From positions 25,032,292-25,052,291 of the forward strand of contig NC_091561.1 in NCBI RefSeq assembly GCF_042767895.1: a stretch of DNA of 20,000 nt, read 5' to 3'. Position 1 is the first letter of the stretch. Each line of letters opens with the position of its first letter. The DNA is from Penaeus vannamei (Eukaryota > Arthropoda > Malacostraca > Decapoda > Penaeidae). The notes beneath the pieces were generated by a model. It was not told the DNA's origin. It ran no database searches and saw nothing but the letters and a program-made list of their open reading frames with translations. The translations under genes and the position numbers were made by a program. Positions 9,932 to 18,389 of the stretch are shown here, one piece after another.

Positions 9932-12719
9932 GGCAATAGAAATAATATCATTATCATTGTCATTATAATTATTATCATTATGTCATTATTATTTCTAAAA
10001 TAATCATTATTCCTATTATCATAATACAAATAGTTATGATGATAAAAATAGCAATAATGTTTAGCATAATAATTATTATAACTGCAATAACGATGAAAAT
10101 AATAATGATAATCAAGATGAAAATGACTATAATGATAATAATCATGAAAATAATGACAGTAATGATAATGATGATAGTAATTATTATTCAGTCCATTTAT
10201 AATGAAATAAAGGCCAGACGTAATAAAATCCCAAAAGTCGAAAAAAACGTCAAAATCTAGCGTATTACCGCCTTTTGAGAGAAACGTCGAAAAAAAGACT
10301 TTTTCCCTTTTAATGGTAACTATGAGGATTTTAACATTAATTCAGGTAATTATGATGATTTTCATTATAATTCCTTTATTATTGACAATTATGAGGATAA
10401 TTATGATGATAATGACAATGATGACAATAATAATGATAAAATCATAATTATAAGGATAATTTTGATAGTTACTATAATAATAGCAATAATTACCTCTATT
10501 CCCATAATTTTCATACTAATAATGGCAATAGAAATAATAATAACATCATTATCATTGTCATTATAATATTATCATTATCATTATTATTATTATTGTCATT
10601 ATTATTCCTAAAATTATCATTATTCCTATTATCATTATATAGATAGTTATAATGATAAAAATAGCAATAATTATTAGCATAATAATTATAACTGCAATAA
10701 TGATGATAATAATGATAATCATGATAATAATGACTATAATGAAAATAATCATGAAAATAATGACAGTAATGATAATAATGATAATAATTATTATTCAGTC
10801 CATTTATAATGAAATAAAGGCCAGAAGTAATAAAATCCCAAAAGTCGAAAAAACTGTAAAATCTATCGTATTACAGCCTTTTGAGAGTAATTATGAGGAT
10901 TTTAACATTAATTCAGGTAATCATGGTGCTTTCATAATAATTCCTTTATCATTGACAATAATGATTATAATTATGATGAAAATGACAATGATAATGACAA
11001 TAATTATGATAATATCATAATTATAATGATTTTGATAATTACTGCAATAATGCCATACTAATAATGGCAATAGAAATATTAATAATAACATCATTATCTT
11101 TGTCATTATAATAATTATTATTGTCACTATTATTTCTAAAATTATTATTATTGCTATCATCATTATACAAATAGTTATAATGATAAAGATAGATATAATA
11201 ATTAACATAATGATTATTATAACTGCAATAATGATGATAATAATAATGATAATTTTGATGATAATGACTATAATGATAATCATGAAAATAATGACAGTAA
11301 TGATAATGATGATAATTGTTATTCAATCCATTTATAATGAAATAAAGGCCAGAAGTAATGAAATTCCAAAGGTCGAAAAATGGTAAAATCTAGCCTTTTG
11401 TGAGAAGCGTCGAAAAAAACTTTTTCGCTTTTTAATGGTAATTATGATTATATAACATTAAATCAGGTAATTATGAGGATTTTAACACTAATTCAGGTAA
11501 TTATGAGGATTTTCATGATAATTCCTTTATTATTGATAACAATAATGATGTTTATGATGATAATGACAATGATAATGACAATAATAATGATAAAATCATA
11601 ATTATAATGATAATTTTGATAATTACTGTAATAATAGCATTAATAAATAATAACATCATTATCATTGTCATTATAATTATCATTATTGTCATTATTATTT
11701 CTAAAATTATCATTATTGCTATTATCATTATATAAATAGTTATAATGATAATAATAGCAATAATAATTATCATAATAGTGATTACGATAATGATAATCAT
11801 GATAATAATGACTATAATGATAATAATCATGAAAATAATGACAGTAATGATGATGATTATAGTAATTATTATTCAGTCCATTTATAATGAAATAAAGGCC
11901 AGAAGTAATAAAATCCCAAAAGTTGAAAAAACGGCACATTCTAGCGTATTACAGCCTTGTGAGAGAAACGTCGAAAAAAACCTTTTTCGCTTTTTAATGG
12001 TAATTATGCGGATTATAACATTAATTCAGGAAATTATGATGATTTTCATGATAAATACTTTATTGTTGACAATTATGATGATAATTGTGATGATAATGAC
12101 AATAATAATGACAATAATAATGATAAAATCATAATTATAATGATAATTTTGATAATTACTGCAATAATGATAATAATGATGATAATGACTATAATTATAA
12201 TAATCTTGAAAATAATGACAGTAATGAAAATAATTATTATTCAGTCCATTTATAATGAAATAAATGCCAGAAGTAATAAAATACCAAAAGTCGAAAAAAA
12301 AACGGAAAAATCTAGCGTTTTGAGGGACACGTCGAAAAAAAACTTTTTTCACTTATAATGGTAATTCTGAGGATTTTAACATTATTTCAGGTAATTATGA
12401 TGATTTTCATGATAATTCCTTTACTATATACGATAATGATGATAATTATGATGATAATAACAATGATAATAACAATAATAATGATAATTTTAATGATAAT
12501 TTTGATAATTACTGCAATAATTAACTCTATTCCAATAAGTTTCTTACTAATAATGGCAATAGAAATGATAATAACATCATCAACATTGTCATTATAATTA
12601 TAATTATTGTCATTATTATTTCTAAAATTATCATTATTGCTATTATCATTATATAAATAGTTATAATGAAAAAGTAGCAATAATAATTACCATAATAATT
12701 ACTAAAACTGCAATAATGA
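9932..12719. repeat. AT-rich satellite array, ~570-bp monomer (right block)
   Basis: This continues the same array after the LINE insertion. The landmark word lies near 10189, 10796, 11324, 11874 and 12242. The interval across the insertion is 576 bp once the element and one target copy are removed, so phase is kept. Monomer lengths here are 607, 528 and 550 bp, and the last interval is 368 bp. The short one arises from a large deletion near 12165. Around 11041-11056 a further ~25-bp deletion removes the CTATTCCAAT segment. The final unit stops at ACTGCAATAATGAT (to ~12719), where the dinucleotide microsatellite begins. Confidence 0.92.
11972..11989. repeat. Short A/T-stem hairpin in the core box (representative copy)
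   Basis: CGAAAAA (11972-11978) and TTTTTCG (11983-11989) form a 7-bp inverted repeat around AACC, followed by CTTTTT. Related versions recur near 1130-1150, 2700, 3820-3840, 4400-4420, 4818-4836, 6548-6570 and 8200-8222. The A-run length and loop vary, but the CG pair at the stem base is usually kept. This is a recurring structural feature of the box with no known role. Confidence 0.5.
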
Positions 12720-13608
<889 letters not shown>

Positions 13609-13647
13609 AAGGTATGAATGAGACTGGATATCTTCACAATACAAGAG

Positions 13648-13690
13648 ATGTATTTGACCGGTTTCGATTATGTCTTCATCAGAAATACAT
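13648..13690 (-). ncRNA. Minimal hammerhead ribozyme-like motif in the PLE 3' region
   Basis: Read on the minus strand, helix I strand ATGTATTT (13690-13683) is followed by the core CTGATGA (13682-13676). Next comes a 10-nt helix II segment AGACATAATC (13675-13666), core GAAA (13665-13662), CCGGTC (13661-13656) and the closing helix I strand AAATACAT (13655-13648). The two helix I strands pair perfectly over 8 bp. The expected cleavage site would follow GTC, between 13656 and 13655. Helix III is ACCGGT, which is self-complementary and has no loop, so it could form only between two copies. Minimal hammerheads of this kind are known from Penelope-like elements. Weak points are helix II, where only GA/UC can pair, and an extra A after the first core segment. 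Activity is therefore uncertain. Confidence 0.68.
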
Positions 13691-14696
13691 ACATAAGAGA
13701 AAAAAACAGCATATATATACTACATGGGAGCTGGTAAATCACCTGACGACTGTGACCTCGCACTCGTTATGCGCATAATTGCAGCTGCGACCTTGGATAC
13801 TTTAAACCTGCCTGATGCGGTATTCATATTCTTTTCTGTCGCGATGTATGCAGCTTCCATGACCTTCCTTTTCTGTTTACTCAATCCTTCATGGATCACT
13901 TCGGCTTCCTTCCAGTTCGGTAGATGTCCAGCTTCATCTACATGAACTACCATGGCATTGGAAGTCCTGTGGTGACGGACGTCGGCTCGATGTTCGATGA
14001 TCCTGGTGTTGAAGCCTCGTCCTGTTTCACCAAAATAGGCCTTATCGCAACCGCTGCAGGGTATGCGATATACTGCACTGTTGGGGTTGCTTTTCAACTG
14101 CTTCTTGTCTCGTATCATATCGTGTATCTTTTCCCCGGATGTGCTGGCGATTTTTACTGTTTTTCCAAAGTATTTGCTGATCGCCTGGGAAACGTTACAT
14201 GGAGGCAGTATGAGGAAGTCAGAGGATGTCACTGGGGTTGATCTTGCAAGTATGTTCTCCGCTTTCTTTCTGAGGTTTAGCAGGAGACCTTTTGGGTACT
14301 TATGTTGCATAAAAGAATTAATTACATATGTAACCTCAGTCTCAAGAAACTCAGGGCTGCAGATCCTCAGTGCCCGGAGAAAGAAGCCAATTACAACCCC
14401 AGATTTTGTTTTGCTGCTGTGGGCGGAGTAATAATGGATATAATCGTCTTTATTCGTAGGCTTTCTATATACAGAGAAACGTAGGCCGTCATCATCCCGA
14501 TGAATCAGAGTGTCCAGGAAAGGTAACTTCTGATCCACTTCCTCCTCCACGGTGAACTGGATTTTCTCGTGGACGGAGTTTAGTCGCGTCAGCATACGAT
14601 GTAAACACGACCTTCTGGGGACGATGACGAGGACATCATCTACGTAACGGAGCCACGTCGAATGCCTGCCGATTATATCCTTGTAGTGGTCCCTTT
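13688..14696. repeat. Left arm of ~1-kb PLE inverted repeat
   Basis: This segment is the reverse complement of 15001-16010. I noted about four substitutions and one 2-nt indel by eye. Examples are G/A differences giving LRYVDD versus LHYVDD, a T/C difference giving ENILARS versus ENIPARS, a silent T/C near 14603, and an AT insertion in the right arm near 15990. The arms are separated by about 300 bp, most of which is extra RT sequence present only in the left copy. Confidence 0.9.
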
Positions 14697-14952
14697 CTAA
14701 TGTCTCCATGAAGAGGCAGGTCAGGACCGCGCTCAGAGGGGAGCCCATGGCAAGACCGCTGATTTGCTGGTACTCTTCCCCTGCGAACTCGAAGAATCCG
14801 AAGTCCACACACAACTTCACGAGGCTTATGAAGTGGTGCTTAGGCAGCGGAAGTTCGTCATCTGCCATGGAACCTGTTACCCTCTCGACTGCCCGGATTG
14901 CTCCATCTGTGGGTACATTCGTAAAAAGGGATTTAACATCAAAACTAGCCAT
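13720..14952 (-). CDS. Penelope-like RT C-terminal part plus GIY-YIG endonuclease (partial ORF)
   Basis: The recognisable PLE protein begins at the Met codon 14952-14950 (MASFDVKSLFTNVP) and runs 410 residues to the stop. The open frame extends 29 codons further upstream to 15039, but those codons are AT-rich spacer and the antisense of the other copy, so they are not part of the protein. Numbering from 15039, FDV of RT motif A is at 33-35, GLAMGSPLS at 95-103 and catalytic YVDD at 132-135. After a linker, the GIY-YIG domain starts near 323. It contains a Cys pair (C328, C331), then Y335, G337, GETGR, R346, E349-H350, E395 in the MEAAYI segment and N406. PLE proteins couple such an RT to this endonuclease to nick DNA and prime reverse transcription. 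No stop or frameshift is present, but the RT N-terminal fingers are missing, so it is unlikely to work alone. Confidence 0.88.
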   Translation of the reverse strand: MASFDVKSLFTNVPTDGAIRAVERVTGSMADDELPLPKHHFISLVKLCVDFGFFEFAGEEYQQISGLAMGSPLSAVLTCLFMETLERDHYKDIIGRHSTWLRYVDDVLVIVPRRSCLHRMLTRLNSVHEKIQFTVEEEVDQKLPFLDTLIHRDDDGLRFSVYRKPTNKDDYIHYYSAHSSKTKSGVVIGFFLRALRICSPEFLETEVTYVINSFMQHKYPKGLLLNLRKKAENILARSTPVTSSDFLILPPCNVSQAISKYFGKTVKIASTSGEKIHDMIRDKKQLKSNPNSAVYRIPCSGCDKAYFGETGRGFNTRIIEHRADVRHHRTSNAMVVHVDEAGHLPNWKEAEVIHEGLSKQKRKVMEAAYIATEKNMNTASGRFKVSKVAAAIMRITSARSQSSGDLPAPM

Positions 14953-14955
14953 CTT

Positions 14956-14996
14956 CTTATTTTTATAAACAATACGTATGTATATATATGTATATA
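14956..14996. other. AT-rich spacer between the two PLE copies
   Basis: This ~40-bp AT-rich stretch (including ACGTATGTATATATATG) lies between the truncated 5' ends of the two oppositely oriented PLE copies. It resembles degenerate TA microsatellite and matches neither PLE copy. It could be residual target DNA or filler made at the junction. Confidence 0.6.
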
Positions 14997-15977
14997 TTAA
15001 AAAGGGACCACTACAAGGATATAATCGGCAGGCATTCAACGTGGCTCCATTACGTAGATGATGTCCTCGTCATCGTCCCCAGAAGGTCGTGTTTACACCG
15101 TATGCTGACGCGACTAAACTCCGTCCACGAGAAAATCCAGTTCACCGTGGAGGAGGAAGTGGATCAGAAGTTACCTTTCCTGGACACTCTGATTCATCGG
15201 GATGATGACGGCCTACGTTTCTCTGTATATAGAAAGCCTACGAATAAAGACGATTATATCCATTATTACTCCGCCCACAGCAGCAAAACAAAATCTGGGG
15301 TTGTAATTGGCTTCTTTCTCCGGGCACTGAGGATCTGCAGCCCTGAGTTTCTTGAGACTGAGGTTACATATGTAATTAATTCTTTTATGCAACATAAGTA
15401 CCCAAAAGGTCTCCTGCTAAACCTCAGAAAGAAAGCGGAGAACATACCTGCAAGATCAACCCCAGTGACATCCTCTGACTTCCTCATACTGCCTCCATGT
15501 AACGTTTCCCAGGCGATCAGCAAATACTTTGGAAAAACAGTAAAAATCGCCAGCACATCCGGGGAAAAGATACACGATATGATACGAGACAAGAAGCAGT
15601 TGAAAAGCAACCCCAACAGTGCAGTATATCGCATACCCTGCAGCGGTTGCGATAAGGCCTATTTTGGTGAAACAGGACGAGGCTTCAACACCAGGATCAT
15701 CGAACATCGAGCCGACGTCCGTCACCACAGGACTTCCAATGCCATGGTAGTTCATGTAGATGAAGCTGGACATCTACCGAACTGGAAGGAAGCCGAAGTG
15801 ATCCATGAAGGATTGAGTAAACAGAAAAGGAAGGTCATGGAAGCTGCATACATCGCGACAGAAAAGAATATGAATACCGCATCAGGCAGGTTTAAAGTAT
15901 CCAAGGTCGCAGCTGCAATTATGCGCATAACGAGTGCGAGGTCACAGTCGTCAGGTGATTTACCAGCTCCCATGTAG
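14988..15977 (+). CDS. Penelope-like RT/GIY-YIG fragment, right copy
   Basis: This ORF encodes 329 residues. The first four or so codons are AT-rich spacer, and homology to the left copy starts at about LKRDHYKD. The fragment begins just before the catalytic box, which here reads LHYVDD where the left copy has LRYVDD. RT motif A and motif B are therefore absent. The thumb/linker and the entire GIY-YIG domain are present, with the Cys pair, YFGETGR, R..EH and MEAAYI...N all as in the left copy. Only two residue differences were noticed over the shared region. It is a 5'-truncated copy and would lack RT activity. An intact GIY-YIG endonuclease domain is still encoded. Confidence 0.87.
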   Translation: MYILKRDHYKDIIGRHSTWLHYVDDVLVIVPRRSCLHRMLTRLNSVHEKIQFTVEEEVDQKLPFLDTLIHRDDDGLRFSVYRKPTNKDDYIHYYSAHSSKTKSGVVIGFFLRALRICSPEFLETEVTYVINSFMQHKYPKGLLLNLRKKAENIPARSTPVTSSDFLILPPCNVSQAISKYFGKTVKIASTSGEKIHDMIRDKKQLKSNPNSAVYRIPCSGCDKAYFGETGRGFNTRIIEHRADVRHHRTSNAMVVHVDEAGHLPNWKEAEVIHEGLSKQKRKVMEAAYIATEKNMNTASGRFKVSKVAAAIMRITSARSQSSGDLPAPM

Positions 15978-16010
15978 TATATATATGCTATGTTTTTTCT
16001 CTTATGTATG
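14997..16010 (+). mobile_element. Penelope-like element, right copy, truncated at both ends
   Basis: This second copy of the same PLE points away from the first (5' ends facing). It starts at about 14997-15001 within the RT domain. It ends at 16010 after CTTATGTATG, whereas the left copy continues into TATTTCTGATGA, the hammerhead. What follows instead is the 5' leader of the I/Jockey-group LINE. The simplest reading is that the LINE inserted here and that the missing PLE 3' end lies beyond the LINE's own 3' end, outside the window. Confidence 0.82.
15001..16010. repeat. Right arm of ~1-kb PLE inverted repeat
   Basis: Reverse-complement partner of 13688-14696. Homology stops abruptly at 16010 on the outer side, and at about 15001 (possibly 14997 with one mismatch) on the inner side. 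Confidence 0.9.
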
Positions 16011-16668
16011 CTCAACACACCTCCCCTGTGGTGTACACACCTTACAGGCCCTCTCTCCTGTGGTGTGCAGGGAGAGTTCACCCAATTGGCGAGGCATTAT
16101 TGTCACTCACTTGGCGTGATTCTCCAGAGCTAAAGCCTCCAGACTTGAGCTTGATTACGATATTATTTGACAACAAACTACACAGAGAGCTCCGCCAATT
16201 TCTCGTGGTTCGCCGCGACAATTGGCCAGGCCTTCTCTTGTAGTAAGTGCCCCACTACCGCTCCCTTGGAGAGCGAGGTTTCAAACCAGGTCTGGACCCT
16301 CTGGTCCTGGACATAGTTTGTGGCCACGCACCAAGGGCGTCTTTTCGGTGTCTTACTCTTGCCCTCTCTTTCTGATTTCCTGGTGCAGCCTGGGCCTGCG
16401 GGAAACGTTGATTTCCAACATTCGCCTGGGCTGCGGTGACGTGATCACACCCCCCTTGTAGCAGGATTGGGGTGCAGAGCGTTTACCACACCAAAACTCC
16501 AAGTTCAGCCCACCCAGGGGGATCTCCTGTCCTGTGGTGCTGAAGGGTCGAGTGTAGGGATCAGAGCTTTTTTTGTGAGGCCCTTCTTCAGACCTCACCC
16601 AGAGAGGAGGTATAAAGATAACCCCCGAAAGGGGAGAAATCACTTTCCAACTCTCTAATGACCACAAA
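16011..16668 (+). promoter_or_regulatory. LINE 5' leader / presumptive promoter region
   Basis: These 658 bp between the PLE and ORF1 contain no convincing ORF. The word CCTGTGGTG occurs at 16025, 16057 and 16531, the first two 32 bp apart and extending to CCTGTGGTGT. LINEs of this group usually carry an internal promoter at the 5' end, so this region is inferred to hold it. No specific promoter element can be identified with confidence. The exact LINE 5' end is inferred from the end of PLE homology. Confidence 0.5.
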
Positions 16669-18384
16669 ATGAATCCGACCATGGCAGTCACCCTGGAGCC
16701 TTTCAAGGCTGCAGGGGGGCGAAAGAAAACCCAAAAGCAGGCCGAACGTGTCCGGCCTGCTGAACCGAGCAAGGACAAGACAGAAACACCAAACACAAAG
16801 TCTGTCCTTGCACACCAGACTGAGGGAAACCTGAACTCCCCTCAGAACTCCCTCAGTCAAGAAGGGGCTCCAGCTGTACCAGCCAAAACAGCTGCCCCCA
16901 CTTCCAAAGGCCTTAAACCCCTGCAAAGGGGAGGCGTGAAGCGACGAAGGGTGGAGACTGACTCTGATGAAGAGGCAGAACACACCCCAAGTCGACTAAC
17001 GCGGTTTAAGGTACCAAAAAAACCTGAAGACTTCGACAATGCATACCAGCTGGTAAGGGCATTGGAGAAGGAAAGAAATGTGAGATTATCAATCCGAATC
17101 TCCAGAGATGAGGGCATGATCATTGCCCCCAAAGACAAAGCCACCATGAACTTCCTGCAGGAAATCAAGGTGCTTAAAGATGGGAGGAAGGTGTGTATCT
17201 CACCACTGACCTCCCAAGAGAAAAAATCCAAGATGGTGCTACTTGGCTTTCCACTAGGGTTCGACGTGGTGATCACGTCTCTACCACAAGTGGTGGAGGC
17301 TTCCCGCATGACCAAAGGGAAGTCTCCAACCAGGCAAGTCCTTGTTATCCTCAAGGTAGCCCCAATCACCACCCTTGATCTGGGTAACTGGGGCTCATAC
17401 AAGCTCAGGACATATGTGCCAGAGCCCTTGAGGTGTTTCACGTGCCAAAAATTCGGGCATCACCAGGCCAACTGCAAGGCCAAAGCCAAATGTGGTGTTT
17501 GCAGCGAGGCACACGAAACGGAAGTGTGTATTAAGGCACACAAAGATGGCCAGAAGGACACAACAGCCAAGTGTCCAAACTGTGCCAAAAAACATCATGC
17601 CTGGAGTCTAGCTTGCTCTGTCAGGAAACAGGCAGTGATTAAAAAGCAGGAGTTAGCCAAAAAACGTCCCGACTTTGTCCCTGCGCCCCCAGGTACCCAT
17701 GTCTGGGGTCAAAACAAAAAACAAAATAAAAAAGAGAAGACTCCCCGACCTCCTAAGAGGAAGGAGTCGCCCCCACAGAGAAAATTGGATACCTCTAACA
17801 GAGAGGAATTCCCCGAGCTTGCTAGTGGCAAAACCACAAAAAAGAACCAAAGGGAAAAAGGTTCAAAGCCCACAGCAATGGTCCCCCCAGTAGATGATAA
17901 TCTTTTCTTTGACGAGAAAGATATGACTCTCCTGTTGAGTGCTGTAGTTTCTGCAGTAGCAACAGCCTTGGGGAGGACCAGTGAGGAGGCGGAGAAAGCA
18001 GTGCAGGTCGCCATGACGGCTATGACCCAAACTGTGGCAGCTCTGAAGGGAAGGAAGCTAGAAGCCTCCAAACCGATAACGAGCAGCGCTCCCCTCCCCA
18101 AATCCTCGGATGACAGGCTAGCTTCAAAAGAAACATCGCATAAAACCCCAGCTAGTCTGTCAGGACAGGCTGAAACTGTGCAGCAGGCCGAGTCTGTACA
18201 GCCAAAGTCTCGTCCTCCGAACCAAGGTGACACTTCCAACCTAGGCCCTACATCCCCTGGTAAGGCCTTAACCGGAGTGTCTGACTTAGAGGAAGTTGTA
18301 CAATCCTCAATCAATGAGGATCTGTATTTATCTGATGCCACCAGCACTGGGGCATCAGAAGATGAAGCAAGTGACACTGAGTAA
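16669..18384 (+). CDS. LINE ORF1: gag-like nucleic-acid-binding protein with three CCHC zinc knuckles
   Basis: This 571-residue protein is expected to bind the element RNA and form the ribonucleoprotein used in retrotransposition. Residues 1-110 are polar and probably disordered, with a basic KRRR cluster at 91-94 followed by acidic residues, resembling a nuclear localisation signal. Residues ~115-250 form a compact region typical of the pre-knuckle (possibly RRM-like) domain. Three knuckles follow: C256-X2-C-X4-H-X4-C269, C275-X2-C-X3-H-X4-C287 and C302-X2-C-X3-H-X6-C316. The remainder is Lys/Pro/Gln-rich, then a low-complexity segment, ending in a very acidic tail (EDEASDTE). The start at 16669 has an A at -3 (CAAAATGA), and a second Met lies four codons downstream. 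ORF2 begins five bases after the stop. Confidence 0.9.
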   Translation: MNPTMAVTLEPFKAAGGRKKTQKQAERVRPAEPSKDKTETPNTKSVLAHQTEGNLNSPQNSLSQEGAPAVPAKTAAPTSKGLKPLQRGGVKRRRVETDSDEEAEHTPSRLTRFKVPKKPEDFDNAYQLVRALEKERNVRLSIRISRDEGMIIAPKDKATMNFLQEIKVLKDGRKVCISPLTSQEKKSKMVLLGFPLGFDVVITSLPQVVEASRMTKGKSPTRQVLVILKVAPITTLDLGNWGSYKLRTYVPEPLRCFTCQKFGHHQANCKAKAKCGVCSEAHETEVCIKAHKDGQKDTTAKCPNCAKKHHAWSLACSVRKQAVIKKQELAKKRPDFVPAPPGTHVWGQNKKQNKKEKTPRPPKRKESPPQRKLDTSNREEFPELASGKTTKKNQREKGSKPTAMVPPVDDNLFFDEKDMTLLLSAVVSAVATALGRTSEEAEKAVQVAMTAMTQTVAALKGRKLEASKPITSSAPLPKSSDDRLASKETSHKTPASLSGQAETVQQAESVQPKSRPPNQGDTSNLGPTSPGKALTGVSDLEEVVQSSINEDLYLSDATSTGASEDEASDTE

Positions 18385-18389
18385 CCATC

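Larger units (their letters stand above)
13609..14955 (-). mobile_element. Penelope-like element, left copy, 5'-truncated
   Basis: On the minus strand this copy runs from about 14955 (RT motif A) through the RT core, linker and GIY-YIG endonuclease to a 3' region of ~110 bp. That 3' region includes a hammerhead-like motif and meets the (AT)n block at about 13608. The N-terminal part of a full PLE is missing, because the sequence upstream of the RT motif A codons is AT-rich and unlike RT. The 3' boundary is set only by the start of the AT microsatellite. No target-site duplication could be assigned, since the flanks are simple repeat on one side and the inverted copy on the other. Confidence 0.85.

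Noticed and set aside
1..12719. Regularly spaced repeats as a possible CRISPR array
   Set aside because: The period is ~570 bp and the units are contiguous satellite monomers with diverged copies. There are no short identical repeats with unique spacers, and the context is eukaryotic.
14953..15039. The 29 N-terminal codons of the left PLE open frame as part of the protein
   Set aside because: They are encoded by the AT-rich spacer and by the antisense of the right copy. Recognisable RT sequence begins only at MASFDVKSLF.
13924..15634. Antisense ORFs of 60-122 codons within both PLE copies
   Set aside because: They lie opposite the RT/GIY-YIG coding frame, appear in mirrored form in both arms only because the arms are inverted copies, and show no recognisable domain.
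13720..15977. L1-style twin priming as the cause of the inverted PLE pair
   Set aside because: Twin priming yields two adjoining, non-overlapping parts of one element. Here both copies contain the same ~1-kb 3' region, so it is an inverted duplication.
16001..16030. A second hammerhead at the end of the right PLE copy
   Set aside because: Sequence diverges at 16010, before the CTGATGA core. Only part of the first helix I strand remains.
16280..16295. GGTTTCAAACC as a Pol III B box in the LINE leader
   Set aside because: It differs from the B-box consensus at several key positions and no A box is evident upstream. LINEs of this group are generally Pol II transcribed.
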